Positions 23,312 through 30,996 of a stretch of DNA of 44,380 nt are shown piece after piece. Below the pieces are notes generated by a model that was not told where the DNA came from, did not search any database, and worked only from the letters and a program-made list of their open reading frames with translations. How positions within the stretch are numbered: the first letter of the stretch is position 1; every line of letters begins with the position of its first letter. The stretch is taken from positions 1 through 44,380 of IMG/VR virus record IMGVR_UViG_3300027973_000082. One strand, 5' to 3'. Position numbers and translations under genes: made by a program. This DNA comes from a virus.

Positions 23312-23340
23312 GGCTCTCCTACGGGAGAGTCTTCTATTTT
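23312..23340 (+). terminator. Terminator after the MoxR-like gene
   Basis: GGCTCTCC and GGAGAGTC pair (one G-U) around TACG and are followed by TTCTATTTT. It separates the VWA/MoxR cassette from the replication genes. Confidence 0.7.
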
Positions 23341-23351
23341 GGGCTTTAACT

Positions 23352-24143
23352 ATGATCAAACACAAAATACTTCTTGACAACGCTCCATCTGTGGTAGGAC
23401 AGCAGATACACATTAATCACATTGACTGTGAAGCAGGTGTAGACACTAAACGTAGGCTGTACATCAAACGTGAAGCTACTGCAATTGTGGCGTATTGCCA
23501 CCATTGCAATCAAAAAGGTTTTGTTAAGCACGGTGATGACAGATTGTCTACCTGGATCAACAAACCAGCAGCGGCTGCTACTAGTAACACTAAGCCTGTT
23601 ATAGCGTCTCTTACAACCGAAGGTAAAGTATGGCTGCACAGTCACTATTGCGACACAACAAACAGCAGCTTCAACGGCATAGCAGGGGAGCGACACAAAG
23701 TCGCTCTCACACTACACGACACAGACAACCAGCCAATAGGCTGGCAGATCAGGAACCTTGCACCTAACGCAACACCCAAGTACACAACACACTACACCAA
23801 CAGCAGCTCCAAAGGAGATGCAGCTTGGTTTAAAGGTAACAACACGCTAGTGATAACCGAAGACTATCTCAGTGCTTGGCGAGTTAACTACGACACAGGT
23901 TACACATCTGTGGCGTTACTAAGAACAGCACTGTCAGATAAAACGCTAAGACAAATACACGACTTGAACTTTGAGTACGTTGTTATTTGGCTTGATCCCG
24001 ATGAAGCAGGTGTACAAGGAGCAGCAAAAGCATACAAAAAACTAAACCACTTCCTACCATCAACAACAAAGATTATCGTGCTTGGCATAGATAAAGAACC
24101 CAAACAATGCACACCAGCAGAGCTGGAAAGCATACTCATTTAA
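23352..24143 (+). CDS. DNA primase (zinc-finger plus Toprim)
   Basis: 263 aa. The N-terminal zinc module has a cysteine at residue 26 and CHHC (49-52). The Toprim core has LVITEDYLSAWRV (about 166-178, catalytic Glu170) and VVIWLDPDEAG (about 210-220). It is shorter than bacterial DnaG and resembles the primase half of T7 gp4, here as a separate protein. The helicase half is the next gene, nine bases downstream. It makes RNA primers for lagging-strand synthesis. Confidence 0.82.
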   Translation: MIKHKILLDNAPSVVGQQIHINHIDCEAGVDTKRRLYIKREATAIVAYCHHCNQKGFVKHGDDRLSTWINKPAAAATSNTKPVIASLTTEGKVWLHSHYCDTTNSSFNGIAGERHKVALTLHDTDNQPIGWQIRNLAPNATPKYTTHYTNSSSKGDAAWFKGNNTLVITEDYLSAWRVNYDTGYTSVALLRTALSDKTLRQIHDLNFEYVVIWLDPDEAGVQGAAKAYKKLNHFLPSTTKIIVLGIDKEPKQCTPAELESILI

Positions 24144-24152
24144 AGGAAATAA

Positions 24153-25418
24153 ATGGATTATGATGTTCTCTATCTTTGCTCTCAAAGCAAAGAGAACCTT
24201 ACCAAGTACAGGCGGTACATCAAACCGCACGTAGTGGTCAAAGAAACCAATGTCATCTTAGATGGCATGGACAAATACTACAAAACATTCCCAGGGGTAA
24301 CTGAGTTCAACTGGGAATCTTTCTCTGCGTTCCTAATAGCAGATCAAAGCAAACGGCTTACAGATGATTCAATTGTCAAACTCCGCATGACATTGACCAA
24401 AGCTAAGACGTTTGTCCCACACCATGCACATGAAGAAGTAATCAAAACTCTCATAGAGTTGGATTATCTTGCTCAGATTATGGAAGAATGTGAGAAGGTC
24501 AAGGAAGGCTCTAGCGATCTTGAACACGTACACATACTTGCAACCAATGCTCTTAAAGATGTGGAGAGATACATTGAAAAAGATGAGTTGTTTGTTTCTG
24601 CTGATCTTAGTGTTATTGCAGATAGGATTAGTTCTTCTGGTTATGAATGGCGCTTGGATGTACTTAATCGTTCTTTGGGTCCCTTACGTACTGGTAACTT
24701 TGTCATTGTCGCTGCTCGTGTGGAAGTAGGTAAAACAACATTCTTAGCCAGCGAGGTCAGTTATCTTGCACAGCAATTACCTGTAGACAGACCTGTTGTA
24801 TGGGTCAACAACGAAGAGGAATCTTCTGTTGTGTTCTTCAGGATTGTTCAAGCTGCACTAGGTAAAGAATCTAAAACAATTATTGCTGACTCTAAGACAG
24901 CAATGACTGAGTACACAACTCTCATGGGTGGTAACAAAGACAAGATACGTGTTACTAAGGACATGAACCACGTTCGTGACTTAGAGACATTGTTCCGTGA
25001 GGTTAACCCAGGTTTGATTGTGTTTGACCAGCTTGACAAAGTAGATGGCTTTAACAAGTCTGACGACAGAGAAGACATCAAGCTTGGCAAAATCTACAAG
25101 TGGGCAAGGGAACTTGCTAGAAACTATGGCCCAGTTATTGCTGCATCACAGTTGTCTGCAACAGCAGTGGATATGAAAGACCCTCCGTTTATTGGCTTAG
25201 ATGCTCTTCGTGGCTCTAAGACTGACAAACCAGGTGAGGCTGACGTAGTAATCACAATTGGCAAGTACAAAGAACCAAAGAGTCCAGAGGAAGAAATGAT
25301 CCGCACAATCAATGTTCCTAAGAACAAACTACCTGGTGGTGGTGCTAAGCACATGGAGTCCGAGCGTCATGGACAGTTCCTAGTAACTATTGATCCTATT
25401 CGTGCAAGGTATGAGTGA
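24153..25418 (+). CDS. DnaB-like replicative helicase
   Basis: 421 aa. The RecA-like core has a P-loop AARVEVGKTTFLAS (Gly193-Lys194-Thr195; the usual first Gly is Ala188), then RPVVWVNNEEESS, a Walker B GLIVFDQLDKVDG (about 288-300) and PVIAASQLSATAVDMKDPP. LDALRGSKTDKPGEADVVIT gives the arginine-finger region. The N-terminal part is helical, as in DnaB or gp4 linkers. It follows the primase, so the T7 gp4 functions are split over two genes. Confidence 0.86.
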   Translation: MDYDVLYLCSQSKENLTKYRRYIKPHVVVKETNVILDGMDKYYKTFPGVTEFNWESFSAFLIADQSKRLTDDSIVKLRMTLTKAKTFVPHHAHEEVIKTLIELDYLAQIMEECEKVKEGSSDLEHVHILATNALKDVERYIEKDELFVSADLSVIADRISSSGYEWRLDVLNRSLGPLRTGNFVIVAARVEVGKTTFLASEVSYLAQQLPVDRPVVWVNNEEESSVVFFRIVQAALGKESKTIIADSKTAMTEYTTLMGGNKDKIRVTKDMNHVRDLETLFREVNPGLIVFDQLDKVDGFNKSDDREDIKLGKIYKWARELARNYGPVIAASQLSATAVDMKDPPFIGLDALRGSKTDKPGEADVVITIGKYKEPKSPEEEMIRTINVPKNKLPGGGAKHMESERHGQFLVTIDPIRARYE

Positions 25419-25878
25419 AAAATACACATTTGGTTGGTCAGATTATTCAATGGGAATACGCACAATGACAAGTCCTGCAATTTCAAAAGTAGAAGAAGCT
25501 TTAATAAAAACAGAATTACACCTTCATAATCCATTTGAGAACAACGTTCTTAAGATAGCTTATGTTGGCAGCAGGGTAACTTGTGTGCCAGCTCCTACGG
25601 ATACAGATGAAGACGTATTGATTCTTACAGACAAACTAGGTGAGTTTGTTAGAGGTTGTAACAAAGCAGGATTTAAAGACAGTGGGTCTTATACAGGACC
25701 TGCATTTCACTCTTTAAGACACGGAGAAGTTAATTTAATCATCACAGACAGCGAGGAGTTTTACGATAAGTTTATGCTTGCAACTCATGTGTGCAAGTCC
25801 CTAAACGTGTTAGACAAACAACACAGAATCATTGTGTTTCAATCAATTCTTTATGGAAAGGCCTATGGAAAACCATGA
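25411..25878 (+). CDS. Nucleotidyltransferase-like protein
   Basis: 155 aa from MSEKYTFGWSDYSMGIRTMT. Residues about 50-75 read YVGSRVTCVPAPTDTDEDVL, a GS motif with a DxDxD cluster typical of polymerase-beta-like nucleotidyltransferases. A later HGEVNLIITDSEEFYDKF may hold the third acidic position, but Asn replaces the expected Asp. Similar genes sit in phage replication modules; their substrate is unknown. It overlaps the helicase stop by eight bases and the polymerase start by four. Confidence 0.68.
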   Translation: MSEKYTFGWSDYSMGIRTMTSPAISKVEEALIKTELHLHNPFENNVLKIAYVGSRVTCVPAPTDTDEDVLILTDKLGEFVRGCNKAGFKDSGSYTGPAFHSLRHGEVNLIITDSEEFYDKFMLATHVCKSLNVLDKQHRIIVFQSILYGKAYGKP

Positions 25879-27815
25879 CCATAGCATTCGCAGCAATTGA
25901 CGTTGAGACAACACTCAACGGTAACGAAGACATAGGACTAGCTCATCCTATGCACCCTGACAACGAAGTCGTAGCGTATGGACTATGCGAAGATTTGTTG
26001 CCATTAGCAACATACGACAGAGATGAGTTTGCAGAAAACTTGTACATGTTAGACAAGAACGTTACATTGTGTGGTCACAACATTTCTTTTGATCTAATGT
26101 ATTTATACAAAAGTGATGGAGAAGAAATACACGATCTTAAAACCATATTACAAAGTCACAAGATTTGGGATACACAACTGGCAGAATACATCCTGTCGGG
26201 ACAACGTACTAAGTTCTCAAGCTTAGACGAGCTGTCAGTTAAGTATGGTTTGCCTGTCAAAGATGATGGTATTAAGAAATACTTTCAGGCAGGTCTAGGC
26301 TCTGACAAGATTCCTCCTGAAGAACTAACACCTTATCTAGAACAAGATGTTATTAATACCAAAGCTATTGCTCATTTGCAATACGACCGTGCTGTAGAAG
26401 CAGGACAGCTCACGTTGATTGAAACTCAGATGGAAGCACTACACGCAACCACAGAGATGCAATACAACGGGCTGCACATAGATAAAACAAGGCTAGACAA
26501 CTACACAGTAGAAGTCGTAGACAAGTTTGTAGAAGTTAAGCTTGACCTAGAAGCATTGGCAGTAGGTCATGTAGAAGACATCAACAGTCCTAAACAATGG
26601 TCACAGTTTTTCTTTGGTGGCAAGAAGAAAGTCAAAGTCAAAGAAGAAGTTGGTGTCTACAAGAACGGCAACACTAAGTACAAGCTTGTAGAAAAAACAG
26701 TGGTTATCAAACCATTCATCAACTACGTACCAGACCCAGAGAAAGTATCTGCAAAGACAGGTCAGATCTCAGTAGACGACACAGTGCTAAACGATATGTT
26801 GAAGCATACGTTTGATGCTAAAGCTATTGCAATTATCAATGGTTTGTTGAAATACAGAGAACTAGCAAAACAACTCTCAACGTATGTTCAGGGTCTAAGC
26901 AAACACATCATCGAAGACTTTATACACGGCAAACTTAACCACACAGCAACAGTCACAGGTCGTTTATCGTCAACCAATCCTAATTTACAAAATATTAGTA
27001 ATAACCCGATTAAACAAATCTTTAATTCTAGATATACTAATGGCGTTGTTGTCGAGGTTGACTTTAATCAGTTGGAGGTTGTAGCTCTTGCTCATGTTAC
27101 TAAGGACAAACAGTTGATAGATGACATTAGCAGCGGCATAGACATCCACAGTGCTTTGTACAAAGATATGTTTGGCAGGATGCCAACCAAGGAAGAGAGG
27201 AAACCATTCAAGTCTCGTACGTTTCAATTGATCTACGGTGCTGGTGCTAAGGCTATTGCCAAACAAGCAGGTTGCACTCTAGAAGAAGCTACAAAGTTTG
27301 TAGATGTGTTCTATGGTCGTTACAAGTCAGTAGCTAAGTGGCATACAGATTTTGCAAAAATGATTGAAGCTGGAGCAACAAACGATGTGAATGAAGAGGG
27401 GTTCAGGGAAAAATTCAGAACCTACGTTCATCAGACTGAGACAGGCAGAAAGTATTGCTTCTCAGAGTATTACAACGAGAGTAGTTGGTCAACAAGGATG
27501 TACACATTCAGTCCTACAGAGTTGAAAAACTATCCAGTGCAAGGTTTAGCTACTGGAGATATTGTCCCAATGATGTTGGGCATTATTTTTAGACAGCTAT
27601 TGGGTAGAGGTGATGTGAAGATGGTTAACACTGTTCACGATTCTCTAATGTTCGATGTCAAGTCTGATTCAGCAGACGCTTTTATTACGGAGATAACAAC
27701 AATTCTGCAATGTACCCACATGTACTTTGAAGAAACATTCAAGAAACCATTGGCTCTAAAGCTCAATGCAGGAGCATCAATTGGTAAAAATTGGTTTGAT
27801 ATGAAAGAACTTTGA
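25875..27815 (+). CDS. polA: Family A DNA polymerase with 3'-5' exonuclease
   Basis: 646 aa from MTIAFAAIDVET; the ATG overlaps the previous stop, and a longer frame into the upstream gene is rejected. Exonuclease residues: DVET (9-12), GHNISFDLMYL, and YLEQDVINTKAI. Polymerase motif A VEVDFNQLEVV (about 392), motif B KSRTFQLIYGAGAKA (about 443, with Phe at the ribose-discrimination position), and motif C VNTVHDSLMFDV (about 587). Motif C has HDS where most bacterial enzymes have HDE. T7-like replicative polymerase. Confidence 0.92.
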   Translation: MTIAFAAIDVETTLNGNEDIGLAHPMHPDNEVVAYGLCEDLLPLATYDRDEFAENLYMLDKNVTLCGHNISFDLMYLYKSDGEEIHDLKTILQSHKIWDTQLAEYILSGQRTKFSSLDELSVKYGLPVKDDGIKKYFQAGLGSDKIPPEELTPYLEQDVINTKAIAHLQYDRAVEAGQLTLIETQMEALHATTEMQYNGLHIDKTRLDNYTVEVVDKFVEVKLDLEALAVGHVEDINSPKQWSQFFFGGKKKVKVKEEVGVYKNGNTKYKLVEKTVVIKPFINYVPDPEKVSAKTGQISVDDTVLNDMLKHTFDAKAIAIINGLLKYRELAKQLSTYVQGLSKHIIEDFIHGKLNHTATVTGRLSSTNPNLQNISNNPIKQIFNSRYTNGVVVEVDFNQLEVVALAHVTKDKQLIDDISSGIDIHSALYKDMFGRMPTKEERKPFKSRTFQLIYGAGAKAIAKQAGCTLEEATKFVDVFYGRYKSVAKWHTDFAKMIEAGATNDVNEEGFREKFRTYVHQTETGRKYCFSEYYNESSWSTRMYTFSPTELKNYPVQGLATGDIVPMMLGIIFRQLLGRGDVKMVNTVHDSLMFDVKSDSADAFITEITTILQCTHMYFEETFKKPLALKLNAGASIGKNWFDMKEL

Positions 27816-27816
27816 A

Positions 27817-28341
27817 ATGACAATGCAAACAGGTATCGTAGAAGCAGTTTCTACAAAAGACGTAAGCACTAAGTTTGGTACAAAGCCAACCTTCTCAATG
27901 AAGGTCAATGGCACTTGGATTAAATGCGGCTTTAAGAACCCCAACGTTGCAGTTGGTTATGAGGTTGAGTTTGATGGTGTAAGCGGTACTTACGGAGTGG
28001 AGACTAAAAGCGTCAACATCCTCCGCAAAGCAGACGCAGCACCTACCCCGTCAGGGGCAACAACAGCAACCGCTGTAGCGGCTCCCAAAGCCGCCTACAG
28101 TGGCTACAAAGAGAAGGTATTCCCAATTCCTGCTCTACATGGTGACAGGGCTATTGTTCGTCAGAACGCTTTAGCTCGTGCAACAGACCTCTACATTGCA
28201 GCTCGTGGTGGTAAACCTTTTGAGTTGGAAACAAGTACCCTGGATCTTGTTATTAATCTTGCTCGTAAGTTTGAAGCTTACACAGCAGGTGATATTGACA
28301 TGATGGAAGCTATGGAAGAAACACAAGCAATATCAGAGTAA
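27817..28341 (+). CDS. Putative ssDNA-binding protein
   Basis: 174 aa. The N-terminal about 70 residues look like an OB fold (MQTGIVEAVSTKDVSTKFGT, then FSMKVNGTWIKCGFKNPN). A Pro/Ala/Thr-rich linker (about 72-95) leads to a helical part with FPIPALHGDRAIVRQNALAR and KFEAYTAGDIDM. The acidic C-terminus (MEAMEETQAISE) fits an SSB tail. It directly follows the polymerase and precedes a terminator. The assignment rests on fold pattern and place. Confidence 0.62.
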   Translation: MTMQTGIVEAVSTKDVSTKFGTKPTFSMKVNGTWIKCGFKNPNVAVGYEVEFDGVSGTYGVETKSVNILRKADAAPTPSGATTATAVAAPKAAYSGYKEKVFPIPALHGDRAIVRQNALARATDLYIAARGGKPFELETSTLDLVINLARKFEAYTAGDIDMMEAMEETQAISE

Positions 28342-28347
28342 ACCTTT

Positions 28348-28378
28348 GTGGGAGCTGTAAAAAGCTCTCACTTTTTTT
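28348..28378 (+). terminator. Terminator after the ssDNA-binding-like gene
   Basis: GTGGGAGCT and AGCTCTCAC form a 9-bp stem (one G-U) around a six-base loop, followed by seven T. A strong rightward terminator. Confidence 0.85.
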
Positions 28379-28391
28379 GAGAAAAAAACAA

Positions 28392-28583
28392 ATGGAAAAC
28401 AAACGTAAAGCAGGACGACCTAAAAATTCTGTAGCTGCAACAACAAAAACATTTAAAGCTGTGGGCCTAGAAAAAGAAGTTTACGAAAAGTTGGATGTTA
28501 TTAGGAACAGGTACGCAGTTGAGCTAGGTTTTGTGATGTCTTTCTCACAAACAGTTGCATACCTTACCAGGGATGTTCCATGA
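28392..28583 (+). CDS. Small AT-hook/ribbon-helix-like DNA-binding protein
   Basis: 63 aa from MENKRKAGRPKNSVAATTKT. RKAGRPKN resembles an AT hook. The rest (FKAVGLEKEVYEKLDVIRNR and FSQTVAYLTRD) looks like a ribbon-helix-helix fold. A small regulator is likely. There is no clear ribosome site before the ATG; the gene lies just past a terminator and its stop overlaps the next start (ATGA). Confidence 0.58.
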   Translation: MENKRKAGRPKNSVAATTKTFKAVGLEKEVYEKLDVIRNRYAVELGFVMSFSQTVAYLTRDVP

Positions 28584-28756
28584 ACAATGTATTAATTCCA
28601 AAAGATGTTTTACAAAAAGTTATTCAATACCTTTGGGTTGACGAACAAGATGATTATGAAGAATGTGTATTTAATGATTGGTCTAAAGAAGATTTAGAAG
28701 AACACATTTTTTGTCTTATAAAACAACTGCAAGATTGTATAGATGATCAAACATAA
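28580..28756 (+). CDS. 58-aa acidic protein
   Basis: 58 aa. It begins MNNVLIPKDVLQKVIQYLWV and continues with acidic and aromatic residues (DEQDDYEECVFNDWSKEDLE). It overlaps the previous gene by ATGA. Helical prediction; no recognised family. Confidence 0.55.
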   Translation: MNNVLIPKDVLQKVIQYLWVDEQDDYEECVFNDWSKEDLEEHIFCLIKQLQDCIDDQT

Positions 28757-28765
28757 AGGAGTTGT

Positions 28766-29458
28766 ATGAGGGCTTTAATTGACGGGGACATTGTTGTTTA
28801 CCGTGGAGCTGCGTCAGCAGAGAAAGAAGAACAATGGGTAGCCCTAGCAAGGGCTGACCAGATGATTCAGGACATTCTTGCAGACACAGGTGCTACGTCT
28901 TACAACGTGTATCTCACTGGCAGCGGTAACTTCCGTAGGGAAATTGCTCCTAGCTACAAAGCTAATCGTCCTGATGAAAGACCTGCACATTGGCAAGCTG
29001 TACGTGAGTTCCTAGTAACACACCACAAAGCACAAATATGTGATGGGTTTGAAGCAGACGATGAGATGGGTGTGCAGCAAGACAAAGAGACAATGACAAC
29101 AGTAATTTGTTCCATAGACAAAGATTTGTTGCAGATCCCAGGTAGGCACTACAACTTTGTAAAGAAGTTGCACAGTGTTGTAGACAAAGACCAAGGTCTA
29201 AAACACTTGTATTTACAGTGTCTCATAGGTGACAGGAGCGACAACATTATTGGTGTAGCTGGCATTGGACCAGTAAAGGCAGAGCAAGCTTTAGCTGAGC
29301 TGTTGCCTGAAGAGTGGTATGACAAATGCCGTGAACTCTATAATGATGATGAACGTTTCCATCTCAACATGAAGCTGTTGTACATCTGGCAGAAACCTAA
29401 CGATATGTGGGAACTTCCTAACAAGGACAACAATGATCAACAGATCCATACTGCCTAG
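28766..29458 (+). CDS. 5'-3' exonuclease (flap endonuclease type)
   Basis: 230 aa. MRALIDGDIVVYRGAA gives the first acidic pair. GFEADDEMG and ICSIDKDLLQIPG give the metal-site clusters, and GDRSDNIIGVAGIGPVKAEQ is the helix-three-turn-helix. FRREIAPSYKANRPDE contains the conserved Arg/Lys region. This is the T5/T4-type 5' nuclease that removes primers and, in T7-like phages, degrades host DNA. AAAGGAGTTGT lies before the ATG. Confidence 0.87.
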   Translation: MRALIDGDIVVYRGAASAEKEEQWVALARADQMIQDILADTGATSYNVYLTGSGNFRREIAPSYKANRPDERPAHWQAVREFLVTHHKAQICDGFEADDEMGVQQDKETMTTVICSIDKDLLQIPGRHYNFVKKLHSVVDKDQGLKHLYLQCLIGDRSDNIIGVAGIGPVKAEQALAELLPEEWYDKCRELYNDDERFHLNMKLLYIWQKPNDMWELPNKDNNDQQIHTA

Positions 29459-29573
29459 ACTCCCCCAACGCTTTGCACATTGGTTGTGTGCAGGTGAAGA
29501 TCCATTTACCCTAAACAGTGAGCAGCTACTTTGGTTTGCTGCATTTGTAAAACAAGCAGAGGAAACAGAATGA
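29433..29573 (+). CDS. 46-aa protein after the exonuclease
   Basis: 46 aa. MINRSILPRLPQRFAHWLCA, then EDPFTLNSEQLLWFAAFVKQ. It overlaps the exonuclease end by 26 bases and the next gene by four. Aromatic and helical; no known family. Chained overlaps on both sides are the main support. Confidence 0.5.
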   Translation: MINRSILPRLPQRFAHWLCAGEDPFTLNSEQLLWFAAFVKQAEETE

Positions 29574-29758
29574 AGAACCCAGACACTTTTATTGACAACG
29601 CAAAAAAAGCATCAGAAGTTATGTACAGAGAAGGTAAAGCAGAAGACCGCTTAGCTTTTAGGATAGGTATGTTAGAGGCATACATCAAAGGACTCTGTGA
29701 CATTGTTAACGAGTACGAACAAGAAATTGATAAAGCAGCACAGAGGTTCATTGGTTAA
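29570..29758 (+). CDS. 62-aa helical protein
   Basis: 62 aa from MKNPDTFIDNAKKASEVMYR. It contains EDRLAFRIGMLEAYIKGLCD, a compact helical protein with conserved-looking spacing. Start and stop overlap neighbours (ATGA, TAATG). The function is unknown. Confidence 0.6.
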   Translation: MKNPDTFIDNAKKASEVMYREGKAEDRLAFRIGMLEAYIKGLCDIVNEYEQEIDKAAQRFIG

Positions 29759-30159
29759 TGCCTAGACCTAAACGACACAACCCTGCGGGGTATCGCAGTG
29801 GCTTAGAAACTAGGTTTCAAGCTGCTTGCGAAGCAAAAGGATGGAAGCTTGGTTACGAACAGGACAAGATCAAGTACGTAATACCAGCAAGCAACCACAC
29901 CTACACACCAGACTTCACTGTTACTAAGAACGTTTACATAGAAACCAAAGGTCTATGGACAGGAGCTGACAGAAAGAAGTCTGCACTTATTAAACAGCAG
30001 CATCCAGACATTACCATTCTTTACGTGTTGCAACGCAACCAAGGCATAACCAAGAAGAGTAAGACCACTTACCTAGATTGGGCAGCTAAGAATGGATTGG
30101 ATGCTTGTGTGTTTTCTAACACAGAACATTGGCAAAACTTTATTATGAGGCACTTATGA
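29758..30159 (+). CDS. Endonuclease I (Holliday-junction resolvase, T7 gp3-like)
   Basis: 133 aa. Catalytic set: Glu17 (SGLETRFQ), Asp52 (YTPDFTV), Glu62 and Lys64 (VYIETKGLW). The D-to-E and E-to-K spacings (10 and 2 residues) equal those of T7 endonuclease I. MPRPKRHNPAGYRSGLETRF is a typical phage start. It resolves branched DNA before packaging and can break host DNA. It lies in the same transcript as the 5' exonuclease, as expected for DNA-metabolism genes. Confidence 0.9.
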   Translation: MPRPKRHNPAGYRSGLETRFQAACEAKGWKLGYEQDKIKYVIPASNHTYTPDFTVTKNVYIETKGLWTGADRKKSALIKQQHPDITILYVLQRNQGITKKSKTTYLDWAAKNGLDACVFSNTEHWQNFIMRHL

Positions 30160-30398
30160 AAATATCCCAAGAAGCAAACGAACGCAATCTTAAACAGATT
30201 AACGCTATGCAAGAACGTTGGAAAGAAATTGCAGCAGCACTAGCTAAACCAGCACCTGCACCAACTAACCACAGCAGCGGTACATACAGAACTGGAGATG
30301 GAGAAACAACTCAACCAGTACGCCCTGGTAGCCAAGACCATAAAAAGTGGCCCTCAAAAGGGTTGTTATCAGACGTTCCTAATAACAGGGAAATATAA
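30156..30398 (+). CDS. 80-aa protein, helix plus disordered tail
   Basis: 80 aa from MKISQEANERNLKQINAMQE. A charged helix up to about residue 30 is followed by a Pro/Ala/Thr/Ser-rich tail (KPAPAPTNHSSGTYRTGDGE) and SKGLLSDVPNN near the end. It overlaps the nuclease stop (ATGA). No family is recognised. Confidence 0.55.
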   Translation: MKISQEANERNLKQINAMQERWKEIAAALAKPAPAPTNHSSGTYRTGDGETTQPVRPGSQDHKKWPSKGLLSDVPNNREI

Positions 30399-30563
30399 AT
30401 GCCAAGACCAAAGAGTGAGCTAACAGGTGATAGCAAACACATAGGTGCTCGGTTAACTAAGTCACATTTTGAAGAATGGAAACAACTTGGTGGAGCACAA
30501 TGGTTACGTAAAACGCTTGCACAAAGCATCAAAGACAAGGTAAAAACTAATACAAAAGATTAG
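30399..30563 (+). CDS. 54-aa small basic protein
   Basis: 54 aa. MPRPKSELTGDSKHIGARLT, then FEEWKQLGGAQWLRKTLAQS. The plan (a strand GARLT followed by two short helices) resembles a ribbon-helix-helix regulator. The ATG directly follows the upstream TAA. Function unknown; a small DNA-binding role is plausible. Confidence 0.58.
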   Translation: MPRPKSELTGDSKHIGARLTKSHFEEWKQLGGAQWLRKTLAQSIKDKVKTNTKD

Positions 30564-30600
30564 ATTTTGATTTGTCATAGATTTGGGTTAGAGTTTGTTT

Positions 30601-30614
30601 GCGGGATGTTCCGC
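30601..30614 (+). promoter_or_regulatory. GATGTT-loop hairpin before the gene at 30635
   Basis: GCGG-GATGTT-CCGC, 21 bases before the ATG and just before the ribosome site TTTTGGAG. It has the same hexaloop as the hairpin at 19904-19917. Confidence 0.3.
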
Positions 30615-30634
30615 ATCTAATTTTGGAGTACATC

Positions 30635-30913
30635 ATGTATAAAGTAATTATTGACCTTGGCGATTGGTCTTGGGACGAAGATCAAACTGTGACTATCGAA
30701 ACAAGTGATTTTGATAAAGCACTCATCATTCAAGAATTCATCGAGTTTCAAAAAGATCACGGTTGGGCTGCTGATTACGAAGCAGTTGAATACGATGAAG
30801 AAGAAGTCAAAGAAGAAGAAATAGAAGACGAAGTAGAAGATGAATTAGCTGACTACGTTGTTGGCGACATCGTTGAAGATGATGACGGTCTTGTGTGGGA
30901 ATTGGTAGGCTGA
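30635..30913 (+). CDS. 92-aa highly acidic protein
   Basis: 92 aa from MYKVIIDLGDWSWDEDQTVT. The first 45 residues look like a small alpha/beta fold. The rest is an Asp/Glu run (YDEEEVKEEEIEDEVEDELA) and a closing IVEDDDGLVWELVG. Strong negative charge could mimic DNA. It is the last early gene, with GGAG before the ATG and a strong terminator 25 bases after the stop. No family is recognised. Confidence 0.66.
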   Translation: MYKVIIDLGDWSWDEDQTVTIETSDFDKALIIQEFIEFQKDHGWAADYEAVEYDEEEVKEEEIEDEVEDELADYVVGDIVEDDDGLVWELVG

Positions 30914-30937
30914 TATACTACCCATGCAGTTGCCTGT

Positions 30938-30963
30938 AGGGAGTCTTCGGACTCCCTTTTTTT
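30938..30963 (+). terminator. Strong terminator at the end of the early unit
   Basis: AGGGAGTC-TTCG-GACTCCCT followed by seven T. A perfect 8-bp stem with a UUCG loop, which is exceptionally stable. It ends rightward transcription where it meets the leftward late unit. Confidence 0.93.
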
Positions 30964-30964
30964 A

Positions 30965-30986
30965 TTTGCTATTCGCAAATAGCAAA
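30965..30986. terminator. Second hairpin at the convergent junction
   Basis: TTTGCTATT-CGCA-AATAGCAAA, a perfect 9-bp stem directly after the early terminator. On the leftward strand it is followed by a run of A, not T, so it is a weak terminator at best in that direction. It may protect RNA ends or back up the terminator at 30938-30963. Confidence 0.4.
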
Positions 30987-30996
30987 CAAGTCTAAA

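Noticed and set aside
28570-28579. Third GATGTT hairpin (GG-GATGTT-CC)
   Set aside because: The stem is only two base pairs and lies inside a coding sequence (Arg-Asp-Val-Pro), so it is probably chance.
17888-30900. CRISPR array, integrase or lysogeny genes
   Set aside because: No spaced direct repeats, no tyrosine or serine recombinase motifs and no repressor were seen in the early unit or elsewhere.
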